Of a DNA stretch of 64,000 nucleotides, positions 26,430-37,296 are shown piece by piece (the stretch's first letter is position 1; each line of letters starts with the position of its first letter). A model generated the notes under the pieces. The model was given only the letters and a program-made list of their open reading frames with translations. It did no database searches and had not been told where the DNA came from. Made by a program: the position numbers and the translations under genes. The stretch spans positions 186,001-250,000 of the forward strand of contig JAPEVC010000007.1 in the NCBI GenBank assembly GCA_027946555.1, given 5' to 3'. The DNA is from Gnomoniopsis sp. IMI 355080 (lineage: Eukaryota > Ascomycota > Sordariomycetes > Diaporthales > Gnomoniaceae).

Positions 26430-27964
26430 ATGGCTGAACCCATCCGAAACAAGCGTCCCGACCTGGCTGTGGCCCCGTAAGTCCCCCTCCGCACTCGTCG
26501 CCACTCCCGCGCGTCGAGAAACTCCATCTTTTCATCGCGATAAGGGAGGCTTCCAATGCTAACATTGCCGACAGCACTCCGCAAAACACCCCTGCCAACA
26601 ATGCGCCTATCTCTTCTCATGCCCAGCAGCCTGGTGTTGATAGCATCAAGGAAGGTGAGTGCTCACTACCCCGCGCCTGTGCAATCTGTCGGGATACCCC
26701 TCGCCAAAGACCCAAACACTGACCTGCTTCGCCACAACAGAGGACCTCGACAAGCTGGACCGCGCTGCGGCTGCCTCCATCTTCGCACAGAACCCACAGC
26801 TTGTTCAGATGATCCAGGGCCGTCTTGGTTCCCTCGTCGGCCGTTCCTCTGGCTACATCGAGTCCCTGCCTCCTCAGGTTAAGAAGCGAGTCGCCGGTCT
26901 CAAGGGCATTCAAAAAGAGCACTCCAAGCTCGAGGCCGAGTTCCAAGAGGAGGTTCTGCAGCTTGAGAAGAAGTACTTCGCCAAGTTCACCCCACTCTAC
27001 GAGAAGCGTGCCGAGATCATCAACGGCAAGACTGAGCCCACCGAGGAGCAGATCCTCGCCGGTGAGGAAGATGATGAGGAGGAAGATGACGACGAGGAGA
27101 AGGCTGGTGAGGCCGAGAAGGAGGAGAAGCCCACTGAGGTCAACGAGAATGTCAGCGGCATCCCAGAATTCTGGCTGTCCGCCATGAAGAACCAGATTTC
27201 CCTCGCCGAGATGATCACCGACCGTGACGAGAGTGCCCTGAAGCACCTGATCGACATCCGCATGGAGTACCTCGACAAGCCCGGCTTCCGTCTCATTTTT
27301 GAGTTTGAGGAGAATGAGTTCTTCACCAACAAGACAATCACCAAGACCTACTTCTATCAAAACGAGTCTGGCTATGGTGGTGACTTCATCTATGACCACG
27401 CCGAGGGTGATAAGATCAACTGGAAGGAGGGCAAGGATCTGACCGTTAGAATCGAGCAGAAGAAGCAGCGCAACAAGAGTAAGTGACTAATAGTTCTGAA
27501 TCATGCGTGAGCGACCATACTAATTAATTTCATTAGACACCAAACAAACTCGCATCGTTAAGAAGACTGTTCCCACAGAGTCATTCTTCAACTTCTTCTC
27601 CCCTCCCAAGGCGCCCTCCGAGGACGATGACGACGCTGCGAGCGACATTGAAGAGCGCCTCGAGCTTGACTACCAACTGGGTGAGGATATCAAGGAGAAG
27701 CTCATTCCTCGTGCTATCGACTGGTTTACGGGAGAGGCCCTTGCTTTTGAGGAGATGGATGAGGATGATTTTGAGGAGGACGACGATGAATTCGACGAGG
27801 ACGACGACGATCTCAGCGAGGACCGTGACGAGGATGAGGAGTCCGACGAGGACGATGTAAGCAAGACCGCTGATGCCCCACGACAACTCACGCGAAAACT
27901 GACAATATATTAGGACGATGGCTCAAAGCCAAAGCAGGAGGCTGCTGAGTGTAAGCAGAGCTAA
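26430..27964 (+). CDS. NAP1: Nucleosome assembly protein 1 (histone chaperone)
   Basis: Chaperone that binds H2A-H2B and shuttles histones to chromatin. Five exons (26430-26476, 26575-26654, 26741-27478, 27537-27856, 27914-27964) give 1236 bases (411 residues), the family length. The NAP fold starts near residue 50 with the long dimerisation helix, followed by FHAKFTPLYEKRAEI-type sequence (here YFAKFTPLYEKRAEI), an acidic insertion (EEDDEEEDDDEEKAGE), IPEFWLSAMKNQ, and the earmuff/core segment RLIFEFEENEFFTN...TKTYFYQ. It then has KKTVPTESFFNFFSPP, and IPRAIDWFTGEAL leads into a strongly acidic tail. The last exon encodes the C-terminal CKQS, a CaaX-like end also found in the family (animal NAP1L1 ends CKQQ and is prenylated). 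Confidence 0.96.
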
Positions 27965-29020
27965 ACGTCTTGCCAAATGCTCGGATTTTGGATCCTGCAA
28001 TATCTAGACTCGAAAGTCTAGTCACTCGACACTCATCCGCCAGATAGAGGCAGTGCAATCTGCTCTTCGACCTTTAGGGGTCTCTTTGATCATTACGGGG
28101 TTGTCTATAGATCATCATAATGCGCCGAAAAGGCTTTTGATGGATTGCGCGTCGCGTCGTGTTGTTATTGGGTTGACGGGGGGGGGGGGTTGGAGTGCAA
28201 ACAGGAGAGGAGGACCGCTGGAGTAAACCTTTTTCTAGTGTCACTCAAGTGCGTATTGGGACAGTTCTGACGGGAGTGTGCTTCGGTCTTTCGGACCTCC
28301 CCATATCAACAAACTTAGGTTGAGATCATTTCTCGTTCCCACGCTTCTTACATTCGGCCGCAACGTGGGTAGACAAGTGTCCCCAGGGAAAAGGCAGCAT
28401 TCATGGGATCAAGGCGTTGGTAGAATCAAGCCCTTTTGGCTACTATAGTCGATTCAATGCCTTCCCAGAACACATCCAAAAGTAAAAGTAAAACATTTGT
28501 CCAGTCTATGAAGAATGTTTCCGAAGCCTTATTGTGATGAGTTTCCAAACGCCTCTGTCCGCACGCTTGTAAGATTCGAACATTTCTTTAGCAGACATCA
28601 GAATACATGACACAGAGCAGCTCCCAGTCTCGACCAATCGAGCCTTGACCGTTTGATTCAAACCAACGCCACAGTCGCACGACACCAAACCACAAATTGC
28701 TGGTGAAGGCTTAATGCATTCGGTATCTCAAGATGACTTTCGTCTGGAACCCTAACCCTATCGACATATCAAGTGAAATTTTTGTAGTAGAGCGCAGCTT
28801 TGGAAACGCCAGTGTGTGCAGCTAGTGCGAACAGACTTCTTGTGTTGGACGTATGAATCAGGGCATTTGTGCCAACGAAAGCTCTTTCTTCTCCGTTCAC
28901 CCGAAAAATCAAAAGAATTGCTGAAATAAGCAGTCTTCTTTTTCTTATTGGCGACTCAGTCATCCGATTGAGCACAGACGAGAGTGATCTACATACGCAC
29001 AAGCACAGTCACTGGCAACC
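27965..29020. other. NAP1 3' flank and FAP7 promoter
   Basis: No gene supported. A run of 12 G is at 28178-28189. A double telomere-type repeat (CCCTAACCCTA) lies at 28750-28760, about 260 bases before the FAP7 start. Confidence 0.5.
28749..28760. promoter_or_regulatory. Candidate telobox / Tbf1-type site upstream of FAP7
   Basis: The sequence ACCCTAACCCTA contains two adjacent copies of the CCCTAA repeat. In several yeasts Tbf1 binds TTAGGG-type repeats upstream of ribosomal and ribosome-biogenesis genes, and FAP7 acts in 40S maturation. Function here is inferred only from position. Confidence 0.3.
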
Positions 29021-29727
29021 ATGTCAAGAACACTCCCAAATATCATAATCACCGGCACGCCTGGCACCGGCAAGACGACCCACTGTGAGGTGTTGGCCGA
29101 GAAGTGTCCTGAGCTCAAGCACCTGAGTGTGAACCAGGTTGTCAAGGAGAGGGAATGTCATGAGGGCTGGGATGAGGAGTATCAGAGCTGGATCGTGGAT
29201 GAGGACAAGGTTCGTCTGCTGAGATTGAACCTTTGACTTTGCTCAAAAATAAAACAGGACGAAAAGAACTGACATTTTGGGTGGGGAAACTTTCAGCTAC
29301 TGGATGCGATTGAGAAGGAGTGCAAAACCGGCGGGTGCATCATCGACTGGCATGCGTGCGACTTGTTCCCAAAGAGCTGGGTTGACCTGGTGGTCGTGTT
29401 GAGGGTGGATTCTGCAACTCATTACGACCGGCTGGCGTCGAGGTGAGCCACTCTTTTCTTTCCAGTCCTGTGCCCCTCTTGAGAGACAAACACGTGGGCA
29501 ACGCAAACTCATCCTGCCTTTTGTTTGGCAGAAACTACCCCGAGGTCAAGCTACAGGAGAACATCGACTCGGAGATCATGGAGGTGCTCCTTGAGGAGGC
29601 ACGGGATTCGTACGATGAGGAGATTGTGGTGGAGCTGCAGAGCAATTCGACGGAGGAGCTAGAGTCGAATGTCGAGAGAATCCAGGCGTGGTTGAAGCAG
29701 TGGAAAGAGGATAATAAGCCTGAGTGA
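29021..29727 (+). CDS. FAP7: Adenylate kinase isoenzyme 6 homologue, 40S maturation factor
   Basis: Small P-loop NTPase (hCINAP/AK6 family) with adenylate kinase and ATPase activity. In yeast it binds uS11 (Rps14) and is needed for the final cleavage of 20S pre-rRNA. Three exons (29021-29209, 29297-29442, 29532-29727) join to 531 bases (176 residues). Visible are the Walker A motif GTPGTGKTTH right after the N terminus, the NMP-like segment HLSVNQVVKE, the core sequence GGCIIDWHACDLFP, VVVLRVDSATHYDRL, and the lid/LID-adjacent RNYPEVKLQENIDSEIMEV. The C terminus is the usual acidic helix ending ERIQAWLKQW. Intron 2 splits an Arg codon (AG|A). The annotation is firm. Confidence 0.95.
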
Positions 29728-30251
29728 GGAGGAACTGTGTCTTACGGACATGTTCTCAGATAACATTCGGTCTGCATTTGTTTCCCGTTTTTGCAGATGT
29801 TGACTGTCAAACAAGGGCGACGAGACTGGAAGGAGTTCGACACAAAAGAACCAATATGATACCCCTGATTTACTACCAATGCTGGCTGCCTCGTCTCACT
29901 GCAACGCACGCGATCTCACCACTTTCATACATTGCCTTGAACAGACGGGTTTTCTATCCAGTCATGGACGCGCTATAACTGTGCCAACGAACCCATCTCT
30001 GTGGCGTACGATCTTTGGGCCCACATAGTAGGCCAACCCATTCATATTGCCCTCACAGAACCCTTACCCTAACACAGCCAAATTCCCATTGCTATCATAT
30101 GAAGATCCATCATCTTTCATGAAGAGTCACACTGAATGAAACAAATATTCTACTAAAACACCACCACGATCTTCTTCCCAATTGCCCTGCCGTCTTAATC
30201 ACCTTTCCCCCCTAATCGTACGAATCAAAGCATATCTCGAGACTCATCAAC
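29728..30251. other. FAP7 3' flank and HAM1 promoter
   Basis: No gene seen. A CCCTTACCCTAAC element at about 30062-30074 lies 180 bases before the HAM1 start and resembles the telobox upstream of FAP7. Confidence 0.45.
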
Positions 30252-31180
30252 ATGACCTCCCAAGCAACACATGTGGTGAACTTCATCACTGGCAACAAGA
30301 ACAAGCTAGGCGAGGTGAAGGCAATCCTGGAGCCAGCCATTGAAGTTCGCAGCCAAGCACTCGACCTGATCGAGGTACAAGGGACACTCGAGGAGGTGAC
30401 AATCGCAAAGTGCCGGGCTGCGGCAGAGCAGGTATTGCCCAAACCTAGCATATGAACAACGAAGAAGAATCCCGCCTCGCTAACTACGTTGTGCAACTAG
30501 GTTGGTGGGCCCGTGTTGGTAGAGGACACATGTCTCTGCTTCAACGCGCTGAAGGGACTGCCAGGGCCATATATGTGAGCCGCCAACCCTTGCCTTTATC
30601 CTTCTCCCCTTCTCTCTCTCTCTCTCTTTAACTGCCATCCCGGCTCCTGGATCATATTTCTCTACCTTTGGAAGCTATAGGGTGCTGACGGCAACGCTGG
30701 TAGAAAATGGTTCCTGCAAGATATAGGCCACACGGGGTTAAACAATCTCCTGGCGGCATATGAGGACAAGGGCGCCAAAGCGGTGTGCACGTTCGGCTTC
30801 TCGCAGGGCCCGGGTCATGAGCCGATCCTGTTCCAAGGAATCACGGATGTGAGTTGAGATTCGATAGCAAGAGCACCTCACCATCGCGGTTTGATCAGGA
30901 CCTGGATCACTGATTGAGCTGGGTTGTGGCACAGGGCAAGATCGTACCTGCAAGAGGACCTACTGACTTTGGTTGGGATCCCATCTTCGAATACAATGGG
31001 CAGACGTAAGTTGGAACAAGTCCGGTCCATATAGACTTCAGCATTCGGACTCAATGATGCGCTAACATTGCACAAAATAGGTATGCTGAGATGGACAAGT
31101 CAGAGAAGAACAAGATCTCGCATCGCGGCAGGGCACTGGAGAAGTTGCAGACCTGGTTCAAATCACAGACGACCTCGTGA
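30252..31180 (+). CDS. HAM1: Inosine/xanthosine triphosphate pyrophosphatase
   Basis: Hydrolyses ITP, dITP and XTP to the monophosphate and pyrophosphate, keeping deaminated purines out of DNA and RNA; acts as a cytosolic dimer. Five exons (30252-30431, 30501-30574, 30704-30848, 30935-31005, 31081-31180) join to 570 bases (189 residues), the family length. Signature motifs seen are FITGNKNKLGEVKAIL at the N terminus (nucleotide entry), [23 protein letters not shown] (metal-binding acidic residues), GPTDFGWDPIFEYNGQTYAEM and the C-terminal KNKISHRGRALEKL. The acceptor of intron 2 was set at 30703 rather than at the earlier AG at about 30680, because only the former gives the conserved PYIKWFL. 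Confidence 0.95.
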
Positions 31181-31619
31181 ACAGCAAAACGAGCCTGAAT
31201 CAGGATAGGGATATTTGCTTGCTCTTGATGGGATGTTTTAGACAGCGAGTGACCTTAGAAGCCTTGAACTCTCAAACGCCATGCCTACCCATACATAACC
31301 TTACCCTCTAGCCTATGGCCGTATTTTATGACTAGACATGATAACGCCACGTGCAATGCAAACTTCAAAAGCAAACCATCCTAGAATGCTTTCCCTTCCA
31401 CGCTATCCATGCCTTTTTTTCCTGGATCAAGCCTACCCTTTGCTCTGAAATAATCAAAGAAAGCCCTCCCATGTCCATGTCCAATATACAGCCTCTAATG
31501 TCGGTGACGGTTGCATGTCATCGAGTCTGCTTCCTGGATTCAGATTCACAAAGCCCATATTTACAGAGTTCGTCACTTATTCGTACGTCCACAAGAGAGT
31601 CTTGGTCATGAAGAAACCA
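31181..31619. other. Convergent intergenic region HAM1 / C78 peptidase
   Basis: Between two convergent genes; presumably the two 3' UTRs. Nothing else is visible. Confidence 0.5.
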
Positions 31620-33259
31620 CTAATCTCCAAGGACAGCACTCGCAGGAGGTTTCAGTCTGTGAATATATGCATGTCAGCCAACATCATTGCTTCAGCCTAA
31701 GCATCAAGAAACGGGGTTCTCACCTCAGGACCTCAAATTCCCGGTACCGCCTCAAATACTTATGTCCCCGACGGTACGCGTTCAGTGCCGAGTCCGCGTA
31801 CTTATACTTGAACTTCCGTCCGACTCGCTGCGTGATGACCTGGGCATCGTGGAACATGGGATCGAAGACGAGCAGATTAGCTTTACCATCTGCCATCTTC
31901 TCGATGCCAATGATTGTCATCGAGTGACCCGCGTGTTGAAAGTAAATGGGCGGCAGCGAAGTGCTACGCACCTTGTCCGCCGGGTCGAAGATGCCCTGCT
32001 GAAAGTATCGCTCGACGTTGACGAGCATGCTGGTCTCAGCGCGCATAGCCTCCTTTTTGTTCTTGAAGCCCTGCGCTTCGCAGGGTATAGCCAGGTGCAG
32101 CATCATTGCTTGCGCCTCTGGCGTTCCGATATATTTGCGAGTTCCTCGAACGCCGCCGGTCTCAACACGGCCCTGCTTGTTGATTCCTCTATCCCAAGCG
32201 GCCTCAATGAACTCCTGTATGTCGAAGATGCTCGGAATCTTGCCGCCAAAGTTGTTGTGAGAGCCTGCGAAACTTGTTCCGAGGATGTAGGAGCACATCA
32301 TCTGAATATTGCGATATCCACAGAACCCGCCCTCACGCCGCAGCTTTGACACGTGCTGCACGCATGGATGGCATAAGTAAGCGTACTCGGTCGAGGCGGA
32401 CTGCTGCAACAGCTGCCGCAGCACAGGGATTATGTCGTAACCGACGACCTGGCCTTTATTCTGAAGCATAGTCACGAGCCATGCAGGCATCTTCTCTTCA
32501 TTGGCGTACCGGCCTAGCTCGGCCTTTCCAAGCTTCTTCGGCTCCTTCGGGCCACTGGGGACGCTGCCCTTGCCGGTGGAGGAGGAAGTCTTCCCGTTGG
32601 CGCCCTCCGTCTTATGCTTGGGCCAAGATAGTATGTCTCTCCAAGCGAAAATAGCTTTCTTACGGCGGTTGTGCGCAGCGGCCTCCTCCGAGTCCTCGGA
32701 TGCGTCGCCGTTGCGTGAGGGTGATGAGCGGCGCCGCTTGGATGACCTCGTACGGCTGGCGTCCTCTCCGCCAATGTCGCTAGCAGCCGCGGCCGCCTGG
32801 ATCGGCATTGGCGAGTGATCTGATTCTGGTGCTGGTGGAGCTGGAGCTTCGTCCTCCTCTACTTCGTCGCCGTGCAGCTCCAAGTGATACTCGAACTCAT
32901 CCCGGCCAACAACTTCGTTGCAACCTTCCATGGGACATTCTACATAGGCGACGCTTGCTTCATCCTGGTTACCGGCGGCCCTTGCTGGATTTGCCAGACC
33001 GGTGTCTAATGCGCCATCATCTGGTATGAATGGCGAGTTACCCTCGGGATGGTTGGATTCCATATGCTGTGACCGAGTCAGTGGAATTCGGATAATGAGA
33101 CGCGTGCGGCAGCATGTCAAGCACCCGGGTTTGGTGGTGCAGATGCAGCAGCGTCAATACCTGTGGACTTACCATCAACATCCGATATTCCTCCTGCTGG
33201 CCTTGTTGGGGCTTGAAACCACAAAAGGGGCATGCCATTCGATCCTGGCTGTCTTCCAT
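31620..33259 (-). CDS. C2H2 zinc finger + peptidase C78 protein (ZUFSP/Mug105 type)
   Basis: Papain-like cysteine peptidase of family C78. Human ZUP1/ZUFSP and fission yeast Mug105 are K63-linked-ubiquitin deubiquitinases, so this is a likely deubiquitinase. Exons 33259-33173, 33066-31724 and 31656-31620 join to 1467 bases (488 residues). Exon 1 plus the start of exon 2 make a C2H2 finger (CPFCGF ... EYRMLMHMESNH), a second finger is CPMEGCNEVVGRDEFEYHLELH, then comes a long acidic and basic linker with KRRR. The peptidase domain begins near YANEEKMPAWL and carries the presumed nucleophile in GGFCGYRNIQMM, the His in HAGHSMTIIGIE and the Asp in LLVFDPMFHD. The 3' end is uncertain: without the last intron the protein ends at the TGA at 31720, right after FEVLR. 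Confidence 0.85.
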
Positions 33260-33741
33260 GGTCGCTCGTTATGTAAGAAAGACTGAGAGACGGGGACTTA
33301 AGGGGGGTGGGTACCCGAGGATCTGGCCGGCGCAAGATGATATGCTCTTGGAGGCCTGTAACGAGGCGTTGGCCCCTGAATTGGGCCAGCCACAGGGAAT
33401 GCACAATCCAGTCAGACAGAGGGTGCTCAGTGAATTACCACATAACTGTGCAAGAGATCCGAATGACTGGAACCATTTGTTGAGTTTGCAACTGCAAAAG
33501 TGAAAGGTCCGGCAAAGCGAGAAGGTCTGTTTGTTGTAAGAAAAGGCGGATGGTACTCATGTGTACCTAGGTATTCTTCAAAGCGCGCTCAAAGGCAAGC
33601 AAGCACGGCACCGAAAATGGTAGTCGCATCCCTGCCCTGGATCACCGCACGAAAACAGGCGTAACAAATCGTGGCAGAAACATTCCAGCATCAATTCTTG
33701 GAAGCCATTTCATCAATCATGTTTGCCAGCAGCGACGACTT

Positions 33742-33779
<38 letters not shown>

Positions 33780-33913
33780 TAAGCTACAAATGTACGTGAC
33801 TGGACTTCTATTCTTGTGCTCCAGCTTGGGTCTAATTCTCCATGCTGTTTCGAGGTATCAGAAACGAGGCTAGAAACCATGCGCCATCTCAAAGTGACCA
33901 CGAGCATATCACC
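33260..33913. other. Intergenic DNA between C78 peptidase and seryl-tRNA synthetase
   Basis: Promoter of the peptidase gene on the left and 3' UTR of the synthetase on the right. It contains the palindrome TACCTAGGTA (33564-33573) and a CA microsatellite (33744-33778). No gene. Confidence 0.5.
33744..33778. repeat. (AC)17 dinucleotide microsatellite
   Basis: Thirty-five bases of uninterrupted AC repeat in the intergenic region 135 bases beyond the stop codon of the seryl-tRNA synthetase gene. Likely length-polymorphic between strains. Confidence 0.95.
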
Positions 33914-35640
33914 TTAAACAGCTGCCTCCTTCAGCTTGTCAGCAACCTGTGCAACAGTATCTGCTGCAGCACTTGCCGCCGTCTTCGCAACCTCCTTGGC
34001 CTTGGGAGCCTTGTTCTCCTTGGCCTTCTTTGCTGAAGTAGTGTCCTTGGGCAGCTCCTTGGTAAATGGAATGAAGTCGGGTGCGCCCGGCAGGTACTTC
34101 CTCAAGGGCTCAGGGATTTTCAAGCCCTAGTGGTTGCGTTAGCAGAATTTCCGACAGTGCATCAACTTGGCATCAACCACTCACATCCTCGGTCTGGTAA
34201 TTTTCCATGATGCAGCACATTGCGCGAGTGGTTGCGCACAGCGTAGAGTTAAGGCAGTGTACATAGGTCTTCTTGACATCCGTCTGCTTCTTGTTGCCAA
34301 ATCGTATCTCCAGATTCCGCGACTGGTAGTCAGTGCAGTTGGAGCACGACACAAGTTCCTTGTACTCGCCTTGGAATGGGAACCAAGCCTCCAGATCGTA
34401 CTTCTTGGCAGCAGCGTTGTTCAAAGCGCCGGACACAATCGAGATAACCTGGTAGGGAAGGCCTAGAGACTGGTAGAAAGCTTCAGAGGCACCAATCATG
34501 GAATCGAACATCTCCCAAGACTTCTCAGGCTCAGTGATAACGAATTGCTCGACCTTCTCGAACTGATGGACACGGAAAATACCTGTGATCCTGATCAGTT
34601 TCTCATCTTGGGTTGAAAAGCTCCGAAATAATGACTTACCCCAAGCATCACGACCGTGCGCGCCAGCCTCTCTCCTGTAGCAGGAAGAGAAACCGGCATA
34701 CTTGAGCGGCAAATCCGTCTTCAACAGCCACTCGTCGGCATGGAACGCCGAGATGGGCTGCTCACTCGTTGCAATCAAGTACTTGTCGTTCGCCGGGTTT
34801 GGTCCATCATTGACCTTGTAGAGCTCCTCGTCGAAATCCTCCAACTGGGCCGTCTTGGCCATCTGGTCCCTCAGCATAAATTGCGGCGCCTGCAGTGCGG
34901 TGTAACCCCGGCCGTTCAAGAACTCCAGACCGTAGTTAATCAGCGCTTGGTTGAGGAATGTGCCCCAATTCTTCAAGAAGTAGCCTCTGTGTCCCACAAC
35001 TTTGACGCCCCTCTCAGGCTCGTATCCATCTATACGCGTCAGCACCTCGTGGTGGGACAGGCAGTCGCGCTTCTCCACGGTGACGCCCTCGGGGGCCCAG
35101 GTGCGGATCACCACGTTGTTGGCCTCGTCGTTGGAGACGGGCACACTGTCGTGCACAATGTTTCCCACGCCATTCAGCTTGGCCTTCCACTGGGTCTCCT
35201 TCGCACTGGCCTGCTCCATCAGCTCGTTCTTGGCCTTCTCGAGCGCAGCTTTCTCCTGGAGGAGCTCATCGGCGTTCTCCTTGGCCTGTTGTACACCAGT
35301 TCCAGATTAGAACCACCAACTCAAGTCGCTGTGTATCTCGTAGCAGAGGCTGCTCACCCTCTTTTTCAGACCAATCGCCTTCTGCGTCTCGTTGATCTTG
35401 CTGTTCAACTGGGTCGCGGCATATAGCGTCTTGCGGTGATCATCCCACTCGGCAATGATCTCGTCGACGACCTCGACTGGGGCTCCTCGGCGTCGTTGAG
35501 ACTCCCTGCAGTTCATCAATCGGTCAGAAAACTGCATTCGCTTCTCGTGACAGCAAGCTTAGCTGCTCAAGGGCAGAGACGCACTTGATCTTCTCAGGGT
35601 TTCCGCCCCGCTCGGCAATGAAGTCGTTAACGTCGAGCAT
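33914..35640 (-). CDS. SES1: Cytosolic seryl-tRNA synthetase
   Basis: Charges tRNA-Ser with serine; class II synthetase. Five exons (35640-35585, 35505-35358, 35285-34640, 34582-34185, 34126-33914) join to 1461 bases (486 residues). The start MLDVNDFIAERGGNPEKIKESQ is the family N terminus, followed by the two-helix tRNA-binding coiled coil (residues about 30-110). Motif 2 is FSSCYRREAGAHGRDAWG|IFRVHQFEK, with the exon 3/4 junction inside it. Motif 3 is near LNSTLCATTRAMCCIMENYQ. The C-terminal extension after PDFIPF is rich in Lys and Ala, as in eukaryotic SerRS. The intron at 34583-34639 is 57 bases, a multiple of three without an in-frame stop, so unspliced RNA would still code for protein. 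It is removed here because the joined motif 2 is the conserved form. Confidence 0.95.
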
Positions 35641-37296
35641 GTTGGGCAGTCGATTTCCTAGTTGTGAACTGGGGACAAGGCCAAAAAACAAGGCGAGCTG
35701 AAGTTGCGTCCTTGCTTTGCTTTGGCAGAGGAAGTTGAGAGGGAGTCACACAGTCTGGATGCCACAAGGGCTGGCGACGTTGTAATAAAATTGGCGGGGC
35801 AGGGATCGACTTCGCGGGGTCTTTTTCAGGGGTCAAGGTTCTGTGCAGGCATCTAGTTTCAGGCCTGTCATCCCAAAGCCACTCACTTTACATACCTGGT
35901 ACATTCTTCCTTAGCTTTATCGCTTCTCACTCCTCATCAGAACTTCTGGCTTGGCTGGATAGGTTCGGGGTCGGTCATTACTTTCAACAACAATAATGTA
36001 CGTTAATCCAGGTATAAATTTTAGAAGTACTACGACCATGCCCAATAAGAGATTGTAGATGGACATAGCAGTACTGTGCATAGCCAGCCCTGCTCTTAAA
36101 GTCGAGGCTTAGCACGTGGTTACCTGGGTAACTTACACGGCCGTCTTGTGCTCCGTTTGCTGACTTTGGGCGCAAGGTGTATGCTCATATCTACTCTATT
36201 CAGCGACCGCAACTTATCCAACTTTTTGAAGGCAAAGTGACCAAGCACGAGCTCCCTCGCCGGAGCATCAGACGGCGAAGAGCTAAATGTCAATTCTCGA
36301 CAATTAGTGCGCAGTACCGCATTGGCCTGGTGATGTATGGGTTACGTTGACAGAAGCCGAGTATTTTCAAGTGACCGAAGAAGAGCAACGTCTCCCAACA
36401 TAAATTGAAGCAGTAATTTTTGGGCAGCTCGGACTGGCTTTGACTCTCTGCATGTACCCTCTTCACTAGGAGGCCATAAGCCGCACCCTCACCCAAGTCC
36501 TGTAGTAGGTACGCTTGCGAGTAGACGTTCCATCTCGGACTATGAGGACATGTAGATGGATAATCACATCGCCTTGATAGTCCCACGTTGTACACGATCA
36601 TTTGCAATAATAGCCGCCCCTCGTCAGTCCGTGGAATGGTTTATTTTGCATATGTTTTGGGAGCACGAATCTCTTTGCCCGTCCAGTGGATGTTGGGAAT
36701 GATGTGACTCTAGATCACCACTTTGCGCACGTTGCATGTAGCCGTTTGCTAGAATACTACCCCTTCACATGTCTCCTTCCTCCCTGGCAACATGAACCGA
36801 AGGATAGGCCCTGCAAGGAAAGTGTCGACGTGCTCCCACGCGCGGGTCTGCGTACTGTCTTGCAGAAGCGTTTGTGTCTTCATTTAGCAAAATAAAACGC
36901 CATGATACCTGACGTAGAGCCCGTGGGCTGACCTGTTCATCATGTACGAGCCGCGTGGAAAAGCCAAATGTCCTCCCATCACATCGTACGAAGGCGTGGC
37001 ATAATGTCCAGTGACCCCCGCCTTAAACATTTCCAACCGGACCGGATATTCATCCATTCTCTTGAGCCAACACTCCGTCCGAAAAAATTCCATAGCATTT
37101 CCCACAGACCGCACGAGCAGTCCGCGTAGGTCTTTTCATGCCGTGCTCCGATTCCACTCAAATCCAACGCACTCCTTTTCTCCCCCCAGTGTTGGGCCAA
37201 GTCTTGTCCATCCCCACCATCTTTCCCTCTTCTGGTCGGTCAGTCGGTCGATCGGTCGGTCGATCGGTACTCCTTCTCGTCCCACCTGGGCCATTT
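35641..37296. other. Intergenic DNA, SES1 upstream and RHB1 downstream
   Basis: About 1.65 kb with no supported gene. The left part is the synthetase promoter. A short GGTC/GATC tandem array lies at 37234-37268, just beyond the stop codon of the Rheb gene. Confidence 0.5.
37234..37268. repeat. GGTC/GATC tetranucleotide array
   Basis: Imperfect tandem copies of GGTC (about eight units, some as GATC or AGTC) in the 3' flank of the Rheb gene. Confidence 0.85.

Noticed and set aside
26617..27399. 260-codon minus-strand frame over NAP1
   Set aside because: Antisense shadow of the NAP1 coding exon.
28178..28189. Run of 12 G as possible functional G-quadruplex
   Set aside because: A single homopolymer run in a 3' flank; no second tract pattern, and such runs also occur at 49325 and in the SER3 intron.
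34656..35426. 256-codon plus-strand frame over seryl-tRNA synthetase
   Set aside because: Antisense shadow of SES1.
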